DNA of 64,000 nt from JAWVFM01 sp963823245 (GTDB taxonomy: Bacteria; Actinomycetota; Thermoleophilia; Solirubrobacterales; 70-9). The stretch covers positions 310,001 through 374,000 of the forward strand of contig CAWGKQ010000010.1 of NCBI GenBank assembly GCA_963823245.1, read 5' to 3'. Made by a program: the position numbers and the translations under genes. This document shows positions 52,085-59,730 of the stretch, one piece after another. Positions within the stretch are counted from its first letter, which is position 1, and each line of letters begins with the position of its first letter. The notes beneath the pieces are model-generated. The model did no database searches, was not told the origin of the DNA, and worked only from the letters and a program-made list of their open reading frames with translations.

Positions 52085-52963
52085 GTGAGCGCCGCTTCTG
52101 ACACCCAGGCCGTAGCGCCCCCGAAGCCGGCCATGGGCGGCCCGTCCACGACGGGCCGCCCTCGCCGAACGGCTTGGCCGCGCGTCGGGGGCGCCGCCCT
52201 CGGGCGGGGCATGGTGACGCTCTATCTGAGCGTCATCGTGCTCATTCCGCTCGCGGCCCTCGCCTCGAAGGCGTTCTCCGAGGGTCTCGACACCTTCTGG
52301 ACGCAGGTGACGACTCCGGAGGCGGTCGCGGCGTTGAAGCTCACCGTGATCTCGGCGCTGATCGTCGTGGTCATCAACGCGATCGTCGGCACGATCATCG
52401 CCTGGGTCCTGGTGCGCGACGACTTTCCGGGGAAGGGCATCGTCAACTCGCTGATCGATCTTCCGTTCGCCCTGCCGACGATCGTCGCCGGTCTGACCCT
52501 TCTCGCGCTCTACGGCGACTCGAGCCCGATCGGCATCAGCCTCGCCTTCACCAAGGCGAGCGTGGTGCTCGCGCTGCTGTTCGTGACGCTGCCGTTCGTC
52601 GTCCGCGCGGTGCAGCCGGTGCTCCTGGAGCTCGACCGCGACATGGAGGAGGCGGCGGCGTCGCTCGGCGCCAAGCCGTTCACGGTCTTCCGGCGGATCG
52701 TCCTGCCGAACCTTCGGCCGGCGATCTTCACCGGCTCGGCCCTCGCCTTCGCGCGCGCGATCGGCGAATACGGATCGCTCGTCCTGCTCACGGGGAGCAT
52801 CGCGTTCAAGACCGAGGCGTCGTCGGTGTTCGTCTTCAACCAGGTCCAGAGCGACAACGCGGTCGGCGCGGCCGCCGTGTCGGTGGTGCTGCTGACGATC
52901 TCGCTCGTCATGCTGCTCCTGATCGGGATCGTCGGCCGGAAGGGGCTGCGCCGTGGCTGGTAG
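52085..52963 (+). CDS. cysT: Sulfate ABC transporter permease CysT
   Basis: 292 residues from GTG 52085, 3 bp after the binding-protein stop. Six membrane helices with the ATPase-contact EAA loop (EEAAASLGAKPFTVFRRIVLPNLRPAI). IDLPFALPTIVAGLTLLALYGDSSPIGI is the CysT hallmark. The first 40 residues are a Pro-rich cytosolic leader. It forms the channel with CysW and overlaps its start by 11 nt. Confidence 0.94.
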   Translation: MSAASDTQAVAPPKPAMGGPSTTGRPRRTAWPRVGGAALGRGMVTLYLSVIVLIPLAALASKAFSEGLDTFWTQVTTPEAVAALKLTVISALIVVVINAIVGTIIAWVLVRDDFPGKGIVNSLIDLPFALPTIVAGLTLLALYGDSSPIGISLAFTKASVVLALLFVTLPFVVRAVQPVLLELDRDMEEAAASLGAKPFTVFRRIVLPNLRPAIFTGSALAFARAIGEYGSLVLLTGSIAFKTEASSVFVFNQVQSDNAVGAAAVSVVLLTISLVMLLLIGIVGRKGLRRGW

Positions 52964-53768
52964 GCGCAGGTTCGGCAAGTACGGGCTGCGGTACTTCGCG
53001 CTCGGCTACCTCGCCCTTCTGCTCTTGATCCCGATCGGGATGGTCGTGATCAACACCTTCGGCGAGGGGATCGGCAACGCCTGGAGCTCGATCACCTCGC
53101 CCGACGGCCTGCACGCGATCTATCTGACGCTGCTGATCGCGGCGATCGCCATTCCCCTGAACACGATCTTCGGCGTCGTTTGCGCGCTGCTCATGGTGCG
53201 CACCGAGTTCCGCGGCAAGCAACTGCTCAACGCAATCATCGACGTCCCGTTCGCGATCTCGCCGGTGGTCGTCGGCCTCTCGCTCGTGCTCGTCTACGGC
53301 TCGCGCGGGACGGGTTGGTTCGGCGACTGGCTCGTGAACAACGGGATCCAGGTCATCTTCTCGGTGCCCGGGATGGTGCTGGCCACGATCTTCGTCACCC
53401 TGCCGTTCGTGGTGCGCGAGGTGATCCCCGTGCTCCAGGAGATCGGCGACGAGCAGGAGCAGGCAGCGCGGACGCTCGGCGCGAGCCCATGGCAGACGTT
53501 CTGGCGGATCACGCTCCCCTCGATCCGCTGGGGAGTCGCCTACGGAGTCGTGCTGACGATGGCGCGCGCGCTCGGCGAGTTCGGCGCGGTGGCGGTGGTC
53601 TCGGGCCACATCACCGGCCAGACCGAGACGCTGACCCTGTTCGTCAACCGCTCGTTCACCAACTTCGACAAGGCCGGCGCCTACGGCGCCGCGCTCGTGC
53701 TGGCTCTGATCGCCATCACCACGCTCGTCGGAATGAACCTGGCAAGAAGAAAGGAAGCAGGTGTGTGA
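52953..53768 (+). CDS. cysW: Sulfate ABC transporter permease CysW
   Basis: 271 residues from GTG 52953, overlapping cysT. Six membrane helices; IDVPFAISPVVVGLSLVLVYGSRGTGW is the CysW signature; EAA loop EQEQAARTLGASPWQTFWRITLPSIRWG; and GEFGAVAVVSGHITGQTETLTLFV near the end. Forms the heterodimeric channel with CysT. The stop overlaps a 20-codon open frame that bridges to cysA. Confidence 0.95.
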   Translation: MAGRRRFGKYGLRYFALGYLALLLLIPIGMVVINTFGEGIGNAWSSITSPDGLHAIYLTLLIAAIAIPLNTIFGVVCALLMVRTEFRGKQLLNAIIDVPFAISPVVVGLSLVLVYGSRGTGWFGDWLVNNGIQVIFSVPGMVLATIFVTLPFVVREVIPVLQEIGDEQEQAARTLGASPWQTFWRITLPSIRWGVAYGVVLTMARALGEFGAVAVVSGHITGQTETLTLFVNRSFTNFDKAGAYGAALVLALIAITTLVGMNLARRKEAGV

Positions 53769-53830
53769 TGAGGTGCTTTAGCGCCGCAAGAGGCATGTCA
53801 GGCGGCGAAGCCGCCGCAGGTGGTTCATGA
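53768..53830 (+). CDS. 20-residue bridging ORF between cysW and cysA
   Basis: MRCFSAARGMSGGEAAAGGS. Its ATG shares a base with the cysW stop (TGATG), and its stop overlaps the cysA start (ATGA). It contains one Cys and a GGCGGC-GAA-GCCGCC hairpin. It could couple translation of cysA to cysW, or respond to Cys-tRNA as a leader peptide. It may also be a chance frame; no conservation can be tested here. Confidence 0.4.
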   Translation: MRCFSAARGMSGGEAAAGGS

Positions 53831-54816
53831 GCATCGTCGTCGAGGGTGCCACCAAGAGGTTCGGAGAGTTCACCGCGCTCGATCACGTTTCGATCGAGGT
53901 CCCGGACGGCTCGCTGACCGCCCTGCTCGGTCCAAGCGGGTCGGGAAAGTCGACGCTTCTGCGCGTGATCGCGGGGCTCGAGGAGCCGGACCTCGGGCAG
54001 GTCATGATTGGCGGCAAGGACGTGACCCGCGTGCCCGTCGAGGAGCGCGGCGTCGGTTTCTGCTTTCAGCACTACGCCGCCTTCAAGCACATGACCGTTC
54101 GCGGCAACGTCGGCTTCGGCCTCAGCGTCCGCAAGGAGGCGAAGGCGCAGATCAACGCTCGCGTCGACGAGCTCCTGAAGCTCGTTCACCTCGAGGGCTT
54201 CGCCGACCGCTACCCCTCCCAGCTCTCAGGCGGGCAGCGCCAGCGGATGGCCCTCGCCAGGGCGCTGGCCGTCGAGCCGCGCGTGCTCCTGCTCGACGAG
54301 CCGTTCGGCGCCCTCGACGCGACGGTCCGCAAGGAGCTGCGCGAGTGGCTTCGGCGCCTCCACTCCGAGGTCCACGTGACGACGATCTTCGTCACGCACG
54401 ACCAGGAGGAGGCGATGGACGTCGCCGAGCAGATCGTCGTGATGCGCGACGGGCACGTCGAGCAGGCTGGCGGGCCGACCGACCTCTACGAGCACCCCGA
54501 GACGGAGTTCGTGATGAGCTTCGTCGGCGAGGTGAACCGCCTCGGCGCGCTGTTCGTACGGCCGCACGACGTAGAGATCTCGCACCTGCGCGACCCCGGC
54601 GGCGAGGAGGCGATGATCGAGCGAATCGTCCACCTCGGCTTCGAGGTGAGGGTCGAGCTCGTCCTCGGCGACGGCGACAAGCTGTGGGCCCAGCTCACCA
54701 AGGCGCAGGTCTCCGAGCTGGAGCTCGCGCAGGGCCAGATCGTCTACGCGCGGCCCAGCCACGCCAAGGTCTTCGACGACGAGGGCGAGCCCTCCACCGC
54801 GGAGCTGACGGCCTAG
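53827..54816 (+). CDS. cysA: Sulfate ABC transporter ATPase CysA
   Basis: 329 residues from ATG 53827. Walker A GPSGSGKST, FQHYAAFKHMTVRGNVGFGL, ABC signature LSGGQRQR, Walker B LLLDEPFGALDATVRKELREWLRRLH, and H-loop FVTHDQEEAMDVAEQIVV. The C-terminal part (about 240-329) is a TOBE-like regulatory region starting FVRPHDVEI. It powers sulfate uptake with CysT/CysW. The stop overlaps that of the convergent Rrf2 gene. Confidence 0.95.
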   Translation: MSIVVEGATKRFGEFTALDHVSIEVPDGSLTALLGPSGSGKSTLLRVIAGLEEPDLGQVMIGGKDVTRVPVEERGVGFCFQHYAAFKHMTVRGNVGFGLSVRKEAKAQINARVDELLKLVHLEGFADRYPSQLSGGQRQRMALARALAVEPRVLLLDEPFGALDATVRKELREWLRRLHSEVHVTTIFVTHDQEEAMDVAEQIVVMRDGHVEQAGGPTDLYEHPETEFVMSFVGEVNRLGALFVRPHDVEISHLRDPGGEEAMIERIVHLGFEVRVELVLGDGDKLWAQLTKAQVSELELAQGQIVYARPSHAKVFDDEGEPSTAELTA

Positions 54817-55274
54817 CGCTCGCTCAGCGTGTCCGGGTGCTCGCTCAGCCGCTTCACGGGCTGCGGTAGGTCGCCGCTCACGAGGTCGGCGAGCGTCACG
54901 GACTCGAGGACCTGGCGCACATTCGAGCGCAGGGCGAGCCAGACGCGCTGAAGGGGCTCGGCGCCGTTTTCGTAGTCGAGGTCCTCGGGGCTCTCGCCGC
55001 GCACGCTCGCGAGCGGGCCCTCGACGGCGCGGATCACCTCGGCGACCGTGATGTCGTCGGCGGGCCGGGCGAGCCAGTGTCCCCCGTCGGAGCCACGCTT
55101 GCTGTGCACGAGCCCCTGGTGGCGAAGCTCGCCGAAGATGTTCTGGAGGAAGGGGAGGGGGATCTTCTGGGCGGTCGCGATCATCTCGCCCTTGAGCGGC
55201 GCGTCTTCGCTTCCGCCCGCCGCGAGAGCGATCGTCGCTCGCACGGCGTAGTCGGCCTTGGCCGAGACCCTCAT
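54813..55274 (-). CDS. Rrf2-family transcriptional regulator
   Basis: 153 residues from ATG 55274. Winged-helix start MRVSAKADYAVRATIALA, recognition region KIPLPFLQNIFGELRHQGLVHSKRGSDGGHWLARP, and the ITVAEVIRAVEGPLASVRG dimer helix. It has no Cys at all, so it cannot bind an Fe-S cluster like IscR and is closer to CymR-type regulators of cysteine metabolism. Convergent with the sulfate transporter operon, which makes that operon its likely target. Confidence 0.9.
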   Translation of the reverse strand: MRVSAKADYAVRATIALAAGGSEDAPLKGEMIATAQKIPLPFLQNIFGELRHQGLVHSKRGSDGGHWLARPADDITVAEVIRAVEGPLASVRGESPEDLDYENGAEPLQRVWLALRSNVRQVLESVTLADLVSGDLPQPVKRLSEHPDTLSER

Positions 55275-55288
55275 GCCCCCATTCTCAT

Positions 55289-56734
55289 CTAGCCGTCGGG
55301 GTCGCGGCGAACGGCGCTCGCCTCGAGGTCGTCGCGCAGGCCCTTGAACGACGGGGCCCGAAGGGTTCCCGCCTTGGTCCACTCGTTGAACTCCACGCGC
55401 GCCACGACCTCGGGCTCGACGAAATGAGACCCCTTTGGCGGCTGGCGGCCACTGAACGGGCTGGACTCGCGCTCGAGCGGGGTCAGAATCCGCCCGAGCT
55501 CGGTGAGCGTCTGATCGGTGAAGCCCGTGCCCACGCGGCCGGCATAGTGGACTTCGCCCTCGTCGTCGTAGTAGCCGACGAGGAGCGCGCCGATCCGACC
55601 CGAGCGCCCGCCCTGCCCCTCGATCCAACCACCGACGACGAGGTCCGCCGTGCGGACGTTCTTGATCTTGATCCACGCCCGCGTGCGGCGCCCGGGAACG
55701 TACGACGAATCGAGGCGCTTCGCGACAAGGCCCTCGAGACTTCGCTTTCTCGTCAGCTCCAGCAGCTCGTGGCCGTCGCCGACGTGGTGCGCCGGGGACT
55801 GCAGGCCGGGCGCATTGAGCCCGAGCTTCGCGAGCAGCTTGCGGCGGTCCGTGTAGGGGAGGTCAAGGAGGGAGCGGCCCTCGAAGTGGAGGAGGTCGAA
55901 GGCGATGTAGGTGGCAGGCGTGTCCGCCATCCGGCGGCGGATCGTTGAGTCCGACGCGACGTGCATGCGCCGCTGGAGCCGCTGGAAGTCGGGGCGGCCC
56001 TCCTCGTCGAAGGCGACGACCTCCCCGTCGACCAGCGCCTCGCACGAGCCGAGCGTCTCGCGCAGGGCGCGCGTCACCTCCGGGTACTGAGAGCTCACAT
56101 CGCGGCCCGTGCGGCTCTCGAGCCGGACCCGGCCGGGCTCGCAGTAGGCGAGGGCCCGCACCCCGTCCCACTTGAGCTCGTACGCGTAGGCGTCCGCGTC
56201 GCGCGGGAGGCGCTTGCCCTGCTCGGCGAGCATGGGGGTCATGTGCTCCGGCAGCGGCTCCCGAGCGGGCTCCGCGGGCGGGTCCATGCGATGGATCATC
56301 CAGTTGGGCGGCTTCGTGGGGAAGAGCGCGTAGCGCCCCTTCACCCGCTCGCCGCGGAGCTCGATCTCGACCTTGTCGTCGCCAAACTTCTCCGTGACGT
56401 AGGTGCCGCGGTCCCAGACCTTCATCGTGCCGGCGCCGTACTCGCCCTTCGGTATCTCGCCCTCGAACTCGAGGTAGGAGAGCGGGTGGTCCTCGGTGCG
56501 GACGGCGAGGCGATTGTCCTTCGGCGTCGGCGGGACGCCGCGCGGCAGCGCCCACGACGCGAGGACGCCATCGCGCTCGAGGCGCAGATCCCAATGGATC
56601 CGACGGGCGTGATGCTCCTGGATGACGAACCGGGGCTCTCCTCGAGACCGCTTGCCGCCCTTGCGCCCTCGCGGCTCGGGCGTCTTCCCGAACGAGCGCT
56701 TGCGCTCGTATTCAGCGAGCGTCTTCTTGGCCAC
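55289..56734 (-). CDS. ligD: ATP-dependent DNA ligase LigD (phosphoesterase-ligase form)
   Basis: 481 residues from ATG 56734. The N-terminal 3'-phosphoesterase domain (about 30-160: FVIQEHHARRIHWDLRLERDGVLASWALPRG, GEYGAGTMKVWDRG) is followed by a ligase adenylation domain with catalytic Lys in YELKWDGVRAL, then VDGEVVAFDEEGRPDF, EGLVAKRLDSSY and an OB-fold end. The polymerase domain found in mycobacterial LigD is absent. Joins DNA ends in non-homologous end joining; no ku gene is in the window. Confidence 0.94.
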   Translation of the reverse strand: MAKKTLAEYERKRSFGKTPEPRGRKGGKRSRGEPRFVIQEHHARRIHWDLRLERDGVLASWALPRGVPPTPKDNRLAVRTEDHPLSYLEFEGEIPKGEYGAGTMKVWDRGTYVTEKFGDDKVEIELRGERVKGRYALFPTKPPNWMIHRMDPPAEPAREPLPEHMTPMLAEQGKRLPRDADAYAYELKWDGVRALAYCEPGRVRLESRTGRDVSSQYPEVTRALRETLGSCEALVDGEVVAFDEEGRPDFQRLQRRMHVASDSTIRRRMADTPATYIAFDLLHFEGRSLLDLPYTDRRKLLAKLGLNAPGLQSPAHHVGDGHELLELTRKRSLEGLVAKRLDSSYVPGRRTRAWIKIKNVRTADLVVGGWIEGQGGRSGRIGALLVGYYDDEGEVHYAGRVGTGFTDQTLTELGRILTPLERESSPFSGRQPPKGSHFVEPEVVARVEFNEWTKAGTLRAPSFKGLRDDLEASAVRRDPDG

Positions 56735-56767
56735 CAGCGGATCGTAGGGGCCGGCACCCAGAACGAC

Positions 56768-56811
56768 GAACGTCCCGGAGCCGGCCCTATGGGCGGTACT
56801 CCGGGACGTTC
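56768..56811. repeat. Perfect 13-bp inverted repeat between doxX and ligD
   Basis: GAACGTCCCGGAG (56768-56780) and CTCCGGGACGTTC (56799-56811), with an 18-nt spacer. It starts 13 bp after the doxX stop and ends 34 bp before the ligD start on the same strand. It has no T run, so it could be a terminator-like mRNA structure or a protein site. Confidence 0.8.
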
Positions 56812-56823
56812 ACGCGGTTGGGG

Positions 56824-57354
56824 CTAGGCGGGAGTGGGATGCCCGTGCTCGTGCGCCCCGCGCTCGCGGCCGAGGAAGCGGCCGCCGGCGACGGCGCCGA
56901 AACCGCCGAGGAGGCCTGCGGCGAGGGCCGCGATGGCCCATCCGGCTCCGGCGACGTCGAGACCGAGGGCGTTGTCGAGCGACCACTGCCCGGCGCCGAT
57001 ACCGCTCAGCGCGAAGAGGGCCGCCGCCAGGACGAGGTTGTACTCGTAGCCCTGGTCGGTGTTGAAGAACCCGTTCTTCACGTGGACGGTCAGGACGGCC
57101 GCGGTCATGACGCCGATCAGACCGGCCGCCGCGACCGGTGTGAGGAGCCCGAGCGCGATCGCGAGGCCGCCGAAGAGCTCGGTGGCGCCGGCGAACCAGG
57201 CGTGCGCCTTGCCGGGCTTCAGGCCGATCTGCTCGAAGAACCCGGCTGTGCCGTTGATGCCCCCGCCTCCAAAGGCGCCGAACAGCTTCTGGCTGCCGTG
57301 GGCGGCGAAGCCGAGCCCGACGATGACGCGAAGTACCAAGAGTCCGATGTTCAT
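56824..57354 (-). CDS. DoxX-family membrane protein
   Basis: 176 residues from ATG 57354 with AAAGGAGA upstream. Four membrane helices with family features LRVIVGLGFAAHGSQKLFGAFGG, GLKPGKAHAWFAGATELFGGLAIALGLLTPVAA and VHVKNGFFNTDQGYEYNLVLAAALFAL. DoxX proteins are linked in mycobacteria to redox and thiol stress through a membrane complex with SodA and SseA. Here the gene is preceded by a palindrome also found before the marR gene, suggesting stress-responsive repression. The C-terminal tail is His-rich. Confidence 0.88.
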   Translation of the reverse strand: MNIGLLVLRVIVGLGFAAHGSQKLFGAFGGGGINGTAGFFEQIGLKPGKAHAWFAGATELFGGLAIALGLLTPVAAAGLIGVMTAAVLTVHVKNGFFNTDQGYEYNLVLAAALFALSGIGAGQWSLDNALGLDVAGAGWAIAALAAGLLGGFGAVAGGRFLGRERGAHEHGHPTPA

Positions 57355-57403
57355 TTCTGATTCTCCTTTCGTCGCCAGCGAAGCGACTGGGGGTTTGAAG
57401 TCC

Positions 57404-57440
57404 TTGCGTACGCAACTATATCAGATGCGTGCGCGCGCAA
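57404..57440 (-). promoter_or_regulatory. doxX promoter and MarR-type operator
   Basis: A perfect 12-bp palindrome TTGCGTACGCAA (57404-57415) touches a -10-like TATAGT on the minus strand (57415-57420). A second, imperfect copy (TGCGTGCGCGCGCAA) lies at 57426-57440. Binding here would block doxX transcription. The same motif occurs before marR. Confidence 0.7.
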
Positions 57441-57520
57441 CTATCGCCGGTCGGCAAGGAAACGCGTTGCGGCTTCTCAACTACCCGCTCGGACGGCCGC
57501 TGAGACTGAGACCGGTGGCT

Positions 57521-58027
57521 CTACCCGGCGGCCGCGCCGCTCGCGTCGAGCACGCGCGGCCAGAGGTCGGCGAGCTGCGAGACCTGCTCGTCGGTGAGGG
57601 CGCTGAAGAAGCGCCGCTCGATGCCCTCGAAGTGAAGGTCCTCGACCTGCGCGAGGAGCGCCCGACCGTCCTCGGTGATCGCCGCGTAGACGACGCGCGA
57701 ATCACTCTCGCACGTCCGCCGCTCCATCAGTCCCCGCCGCTCGAGCTCCGTCACGAGGCGTGAGACGCGGCTCGGGCTCAGCATCGCCTGCTCGGCGACG
57801 TCCGACATGCGCAGAAAGCCGTGCTCGGAGTAGGCAACCCCGAAGAGCACCTCGAAAGCGCTGAGCGGGATCCCGACGTTCGCGATCAGGTCGGCGTCGA
57901 GCGCCTTGGTGAGCGCGGCATGGGACTTCATGAAGCCGACCCAGGCGGCGCGCTTCTCGGGCGAGAGCCCGCGAGCGACCTGCTCGCAGGCGTCGGTGCT
58001 CTGGCTGTCTGGACGAGTGGAGGCCAT
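57521..58027 (-). CDS. MarR-family transcriptional regulator
   Basis: 168 residues from ATG 58027. Winged helix LIANVGIPLSAFEVLFGVAYSEHGFLRMSDVAEQAMLSPSRVSRLVTELERRGLMERRTCESDSRVVYAAITEDG, with the wing Arg/Asp typical of MarR. One Cys is in the wing (RRTCESDSR) and one near the N-terminus (TDACEQVA), which could sense oxidants or thiol-reactive compounds. A palindrome shared with the doxX promoter lies just upstream, so it probably represses itself and doxX. Confidence 0.9.
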   Translation of the reverse strand: MASTRPDSQSTDACEQVARGLSPEKRAAWVGFMKSHAALTKALDADLIANVGIPLSAFEVLFGVAYSEHGFLRMSDVAEQAMLSPSRVSRLVTELERRGLMERRTCESDSRVVYAAITEDGRALLAQVEDLHFEGIERRFFSALTDEQVSQLADLWPRVLDASGAAAG

Positions 58028-58031
58028 TTCC

Positions 58032-58043
58032 TTGCGTGCGCAA
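58032..58043. promoter_or_regulatory. Operator copy before marR
   Basis: TTGCGTGCGCAA, the doxX palindrome with one changed base, ends 5 bp before the marR ATG and so covers its ribosome-binding region. It fits autoregulation. Confidence 0.65.
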
Positions 58044-58102
58044 ATGCTAGCGGTCGTGGCCGACGGCCGGCAGCGCGCTCCGTCCGGTGGAACAGGGAAC
58101 AT

Positions 58103-59002
58103 ATGTTCGTGCATCCTAAGCCGTCGGAGCAGAATCGAGCGCGCGAACTACGAAAGCGCGGCTGGTCTTTGCGACGGATCGCGGCAAAGCTCGACGTCTC
58201 GATCTCGTCGGTGAGCGTATGGGTACGAGATATTCCGCGTGAAACCATCATCCCGCGGCCGGCCGAGTCCCCAACTCCGGCTGTCGCTCCAGCCCAAGTG
58301 AGCATGAGGCGTTGTGCTCGCTGTCGCGAGGAACTACCTGAAACCGACTTCAACCGATACCGCGGCGGGAGGCAGGCTTGGTGCAGGGAGTGTTATCGCG
58401 AGTACTTCCGCGCCCGAGGAAGCCTGCACCGTCAGCAGGTCAGAGAGGCACAAGACCGACGCCGTACGGTGGCTCGCGAACTGGTCGAGAGCCATCTGGC
58501 CCGTTATCCGTGTGCCGACTGCGGTGAGACCGACCGACACATCCTCGAGTTCGACCACCTGGCTGAGAAGCAGGCGGGCGTCTATTCGATGATGGTCGAA
58601 GGCGCGAGCGTCAAGACCCTGCAGGCCGAGATCGCGAGGTGCGAGGTGGTCTGCGTGAACTGCCATCGTCGGCGAACCGTGGAGCGTTCGGGCTCCTGGC
58701 GACTCGCACCGGCCGAGCTTCACACTTCCGTCACCTGGACAAAAGGCGAGCTCCGAAATCTGATCTACATCCGAGACCTGCTGCTCGGCTCGTCATGCGT
58801 CGATTGCCGCGTCGCCGACATCGTCATGCTCGAGTTCGACCACGTCCGAGGGGTGAAAGCCGCGGAGGTCATGCGGATGGCGAGATGGGGCTGCTCGCTC
58901 GAGCGGCTTAAGCGCGAGATCGCGAAATGCGAGATTCGCTGTGCGAACTGCCACCGTCGGCGAACGAACGCCAACCCGAGCGGTTTTGTACGAGCGGCCT
59001 AA
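58103..59002 (+). CDS. HTH protein with zinc knuckle and tandem HNH-like modules
   Basis: 299 residues from ATG 58103. An HTH (12-45: LRKRGWSLRRIAAKLDVSISSVSVWVRD) is followed by a zinc knuckle (C71, C74, C94, C97) and two copies of one module. Copy 1: C137/C140, LEFDH (D151 H152), C184, C187-H188. Copy 2: C232/C235, LEFDH (D246 H247), C280, C283-H284. Each ends in NCHRRRT, and spacings are identical, so the module was duplicated. CxxC...DH...CxxCH resembles HNH nucleases, which would cut DNA. Base use is less GC-rich than neighbours, and the gene ends 10 bp before tRNA-Lys, suggesting transfer. Confidence 0.78.
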   Translation: MFVHPKPSEQNRARELRKRGWSLRRIAAKLDVSISSVSVWVRDIPRETIIPRPAESPTPAVAPAQVSMRRCARCREELPETDFNRYRGGRQAWCRECYREYFRARGSLHRQQVREAQDRRRTVARELVESHLARYPCADCGETDRHILEFDHLAEKQAGVYSMMVEGASVKTLQAEIARCEVVCVNCHRRRTVERSGSWRLAPAELHTSVTWTKGELRNLIYIRDLLLGSSCVDCRVADIVMLEFDHVRGVKAAEVMRMARWGCSLERLKREIAKCEIRCANCHRRRTNANPSGFVRAA

Positions 59003-59012
59003 GCTTCGGACC

Positions 59013-59086
59013 GCCCCCGTAGCTCAATTGCTTAGAGCGGACGGCTTTTAACCGTTCAGGTGTGGGTTGGAGTCCCACCGGGGGCA
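59013..59086 (+). tRNA. tRNA-Lys(UUU) with swapped 19-56 pair
   Basis: Acceptor GCCCCCG/CGGGGGC, D arm GCTC/GAGC, anticodon arm GACGG-CTTTTAA-CCGTT, T arm GTGGG-TTGGAGT-CCCAC, discriminator A. Anticodon UUU. Two nearly universal bases are changed together: G19 is C in the D loop (AATTGCTTA) and C56 is G in the T loop (TTGGAGT), so the tertiary 19-56 pair is kept in reversed form. Confidence 0.92.
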
Positions 59087-59145
59087 CTCCACTTCCCAAT
59101 TGGACCGTGCCTTGTCCGCTCGACGGCAGCTAGGCTCCGCCGCCC

Positions 59146-59721
59146 GTGGCGCGCCTCCCCTACGTCGACCCCGCCGACGCCCCCGGTGACGTCGGCAAGG
59201 CCCTCGAGCGCCTGCCCCAGCTCAACATCTTCCGCATGCTCGCGAACGCCGATAGCGCCTTCGTCCCCTGGCTGCGCTGGGCGGGCGCCCTGCTCAGCGA
59301 CCTCGAGCTCGATCCGCTCCTCCGGGAGCTTGCGATCCTGCGTGTCGCCCAGCTCACGCCCCACGCCGAGTACGAGTGGGTCCAGCACGTGCCGATCGCA
59401 AAGGCGGTCGGCGCGACCGACGCGCAGGTTGCCGCCATCGAGGCGGGTGACGTCGCGGGCGAGGACTTCAACGAGGTCGAGCAAGCCGTCCTGCGCTTCA
59501 CGACCGAGGTGGTGAACGACGTCCGGGCCGGCGACGAGGCGTTCGACACCTTGGGCGCGCTCCTCCCACCGCGCGAGATCGTCGAGCTCCTGATGGTGAT
59601 CGGCAACTACATGCTCGTCGCGCGTGTCATGGCGACCGCCGAGCTCGAGATCGACGAACCGGGGTTTCGCGACGGCGTCGACCCGATCGACCAGGTCGAC
59701 CGTGCCCGGCGCGGCGATTAG
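59146..59721 (+). CDS. Carboxymuconolactone-decarboxylase/AhpD-like protein
   Basis: 191 residues from GTG 59146. All-helical fold with LRELAILRVAQLTPHAEYEWVQHVPIAKAVGATDAQVAAIEAGD, the CMD signature helix. The AhpD CxxC pair is absent and the protein has no Cys, so it is not an alkylhydroperoxidase; the EYEW-x-QH motif matches the gamma-CMD-like subgroup. The reaction in these stand-alone members is unknown. Converges on purH (9-bp gap). Confidence 0.85.
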   Translation: MARLPYVDPADAPGDVGKALERLPQLNIFRMLANADSAFVPWLRWAGALLSDLELDPLLRELAILRVAQLTPHAEYEWVQHVPIAKAVGATDAQVAAIEAGDVAGEDFNEVEQAVLRFTTEVVNDVRAGDEAFDTLGALLPPREIVELLMVIGNYMLVARVMATAELEIDEPGFRDGVDPIDQVDRARRGD

Positions 59722-59730
59722 CGCCGCCGG

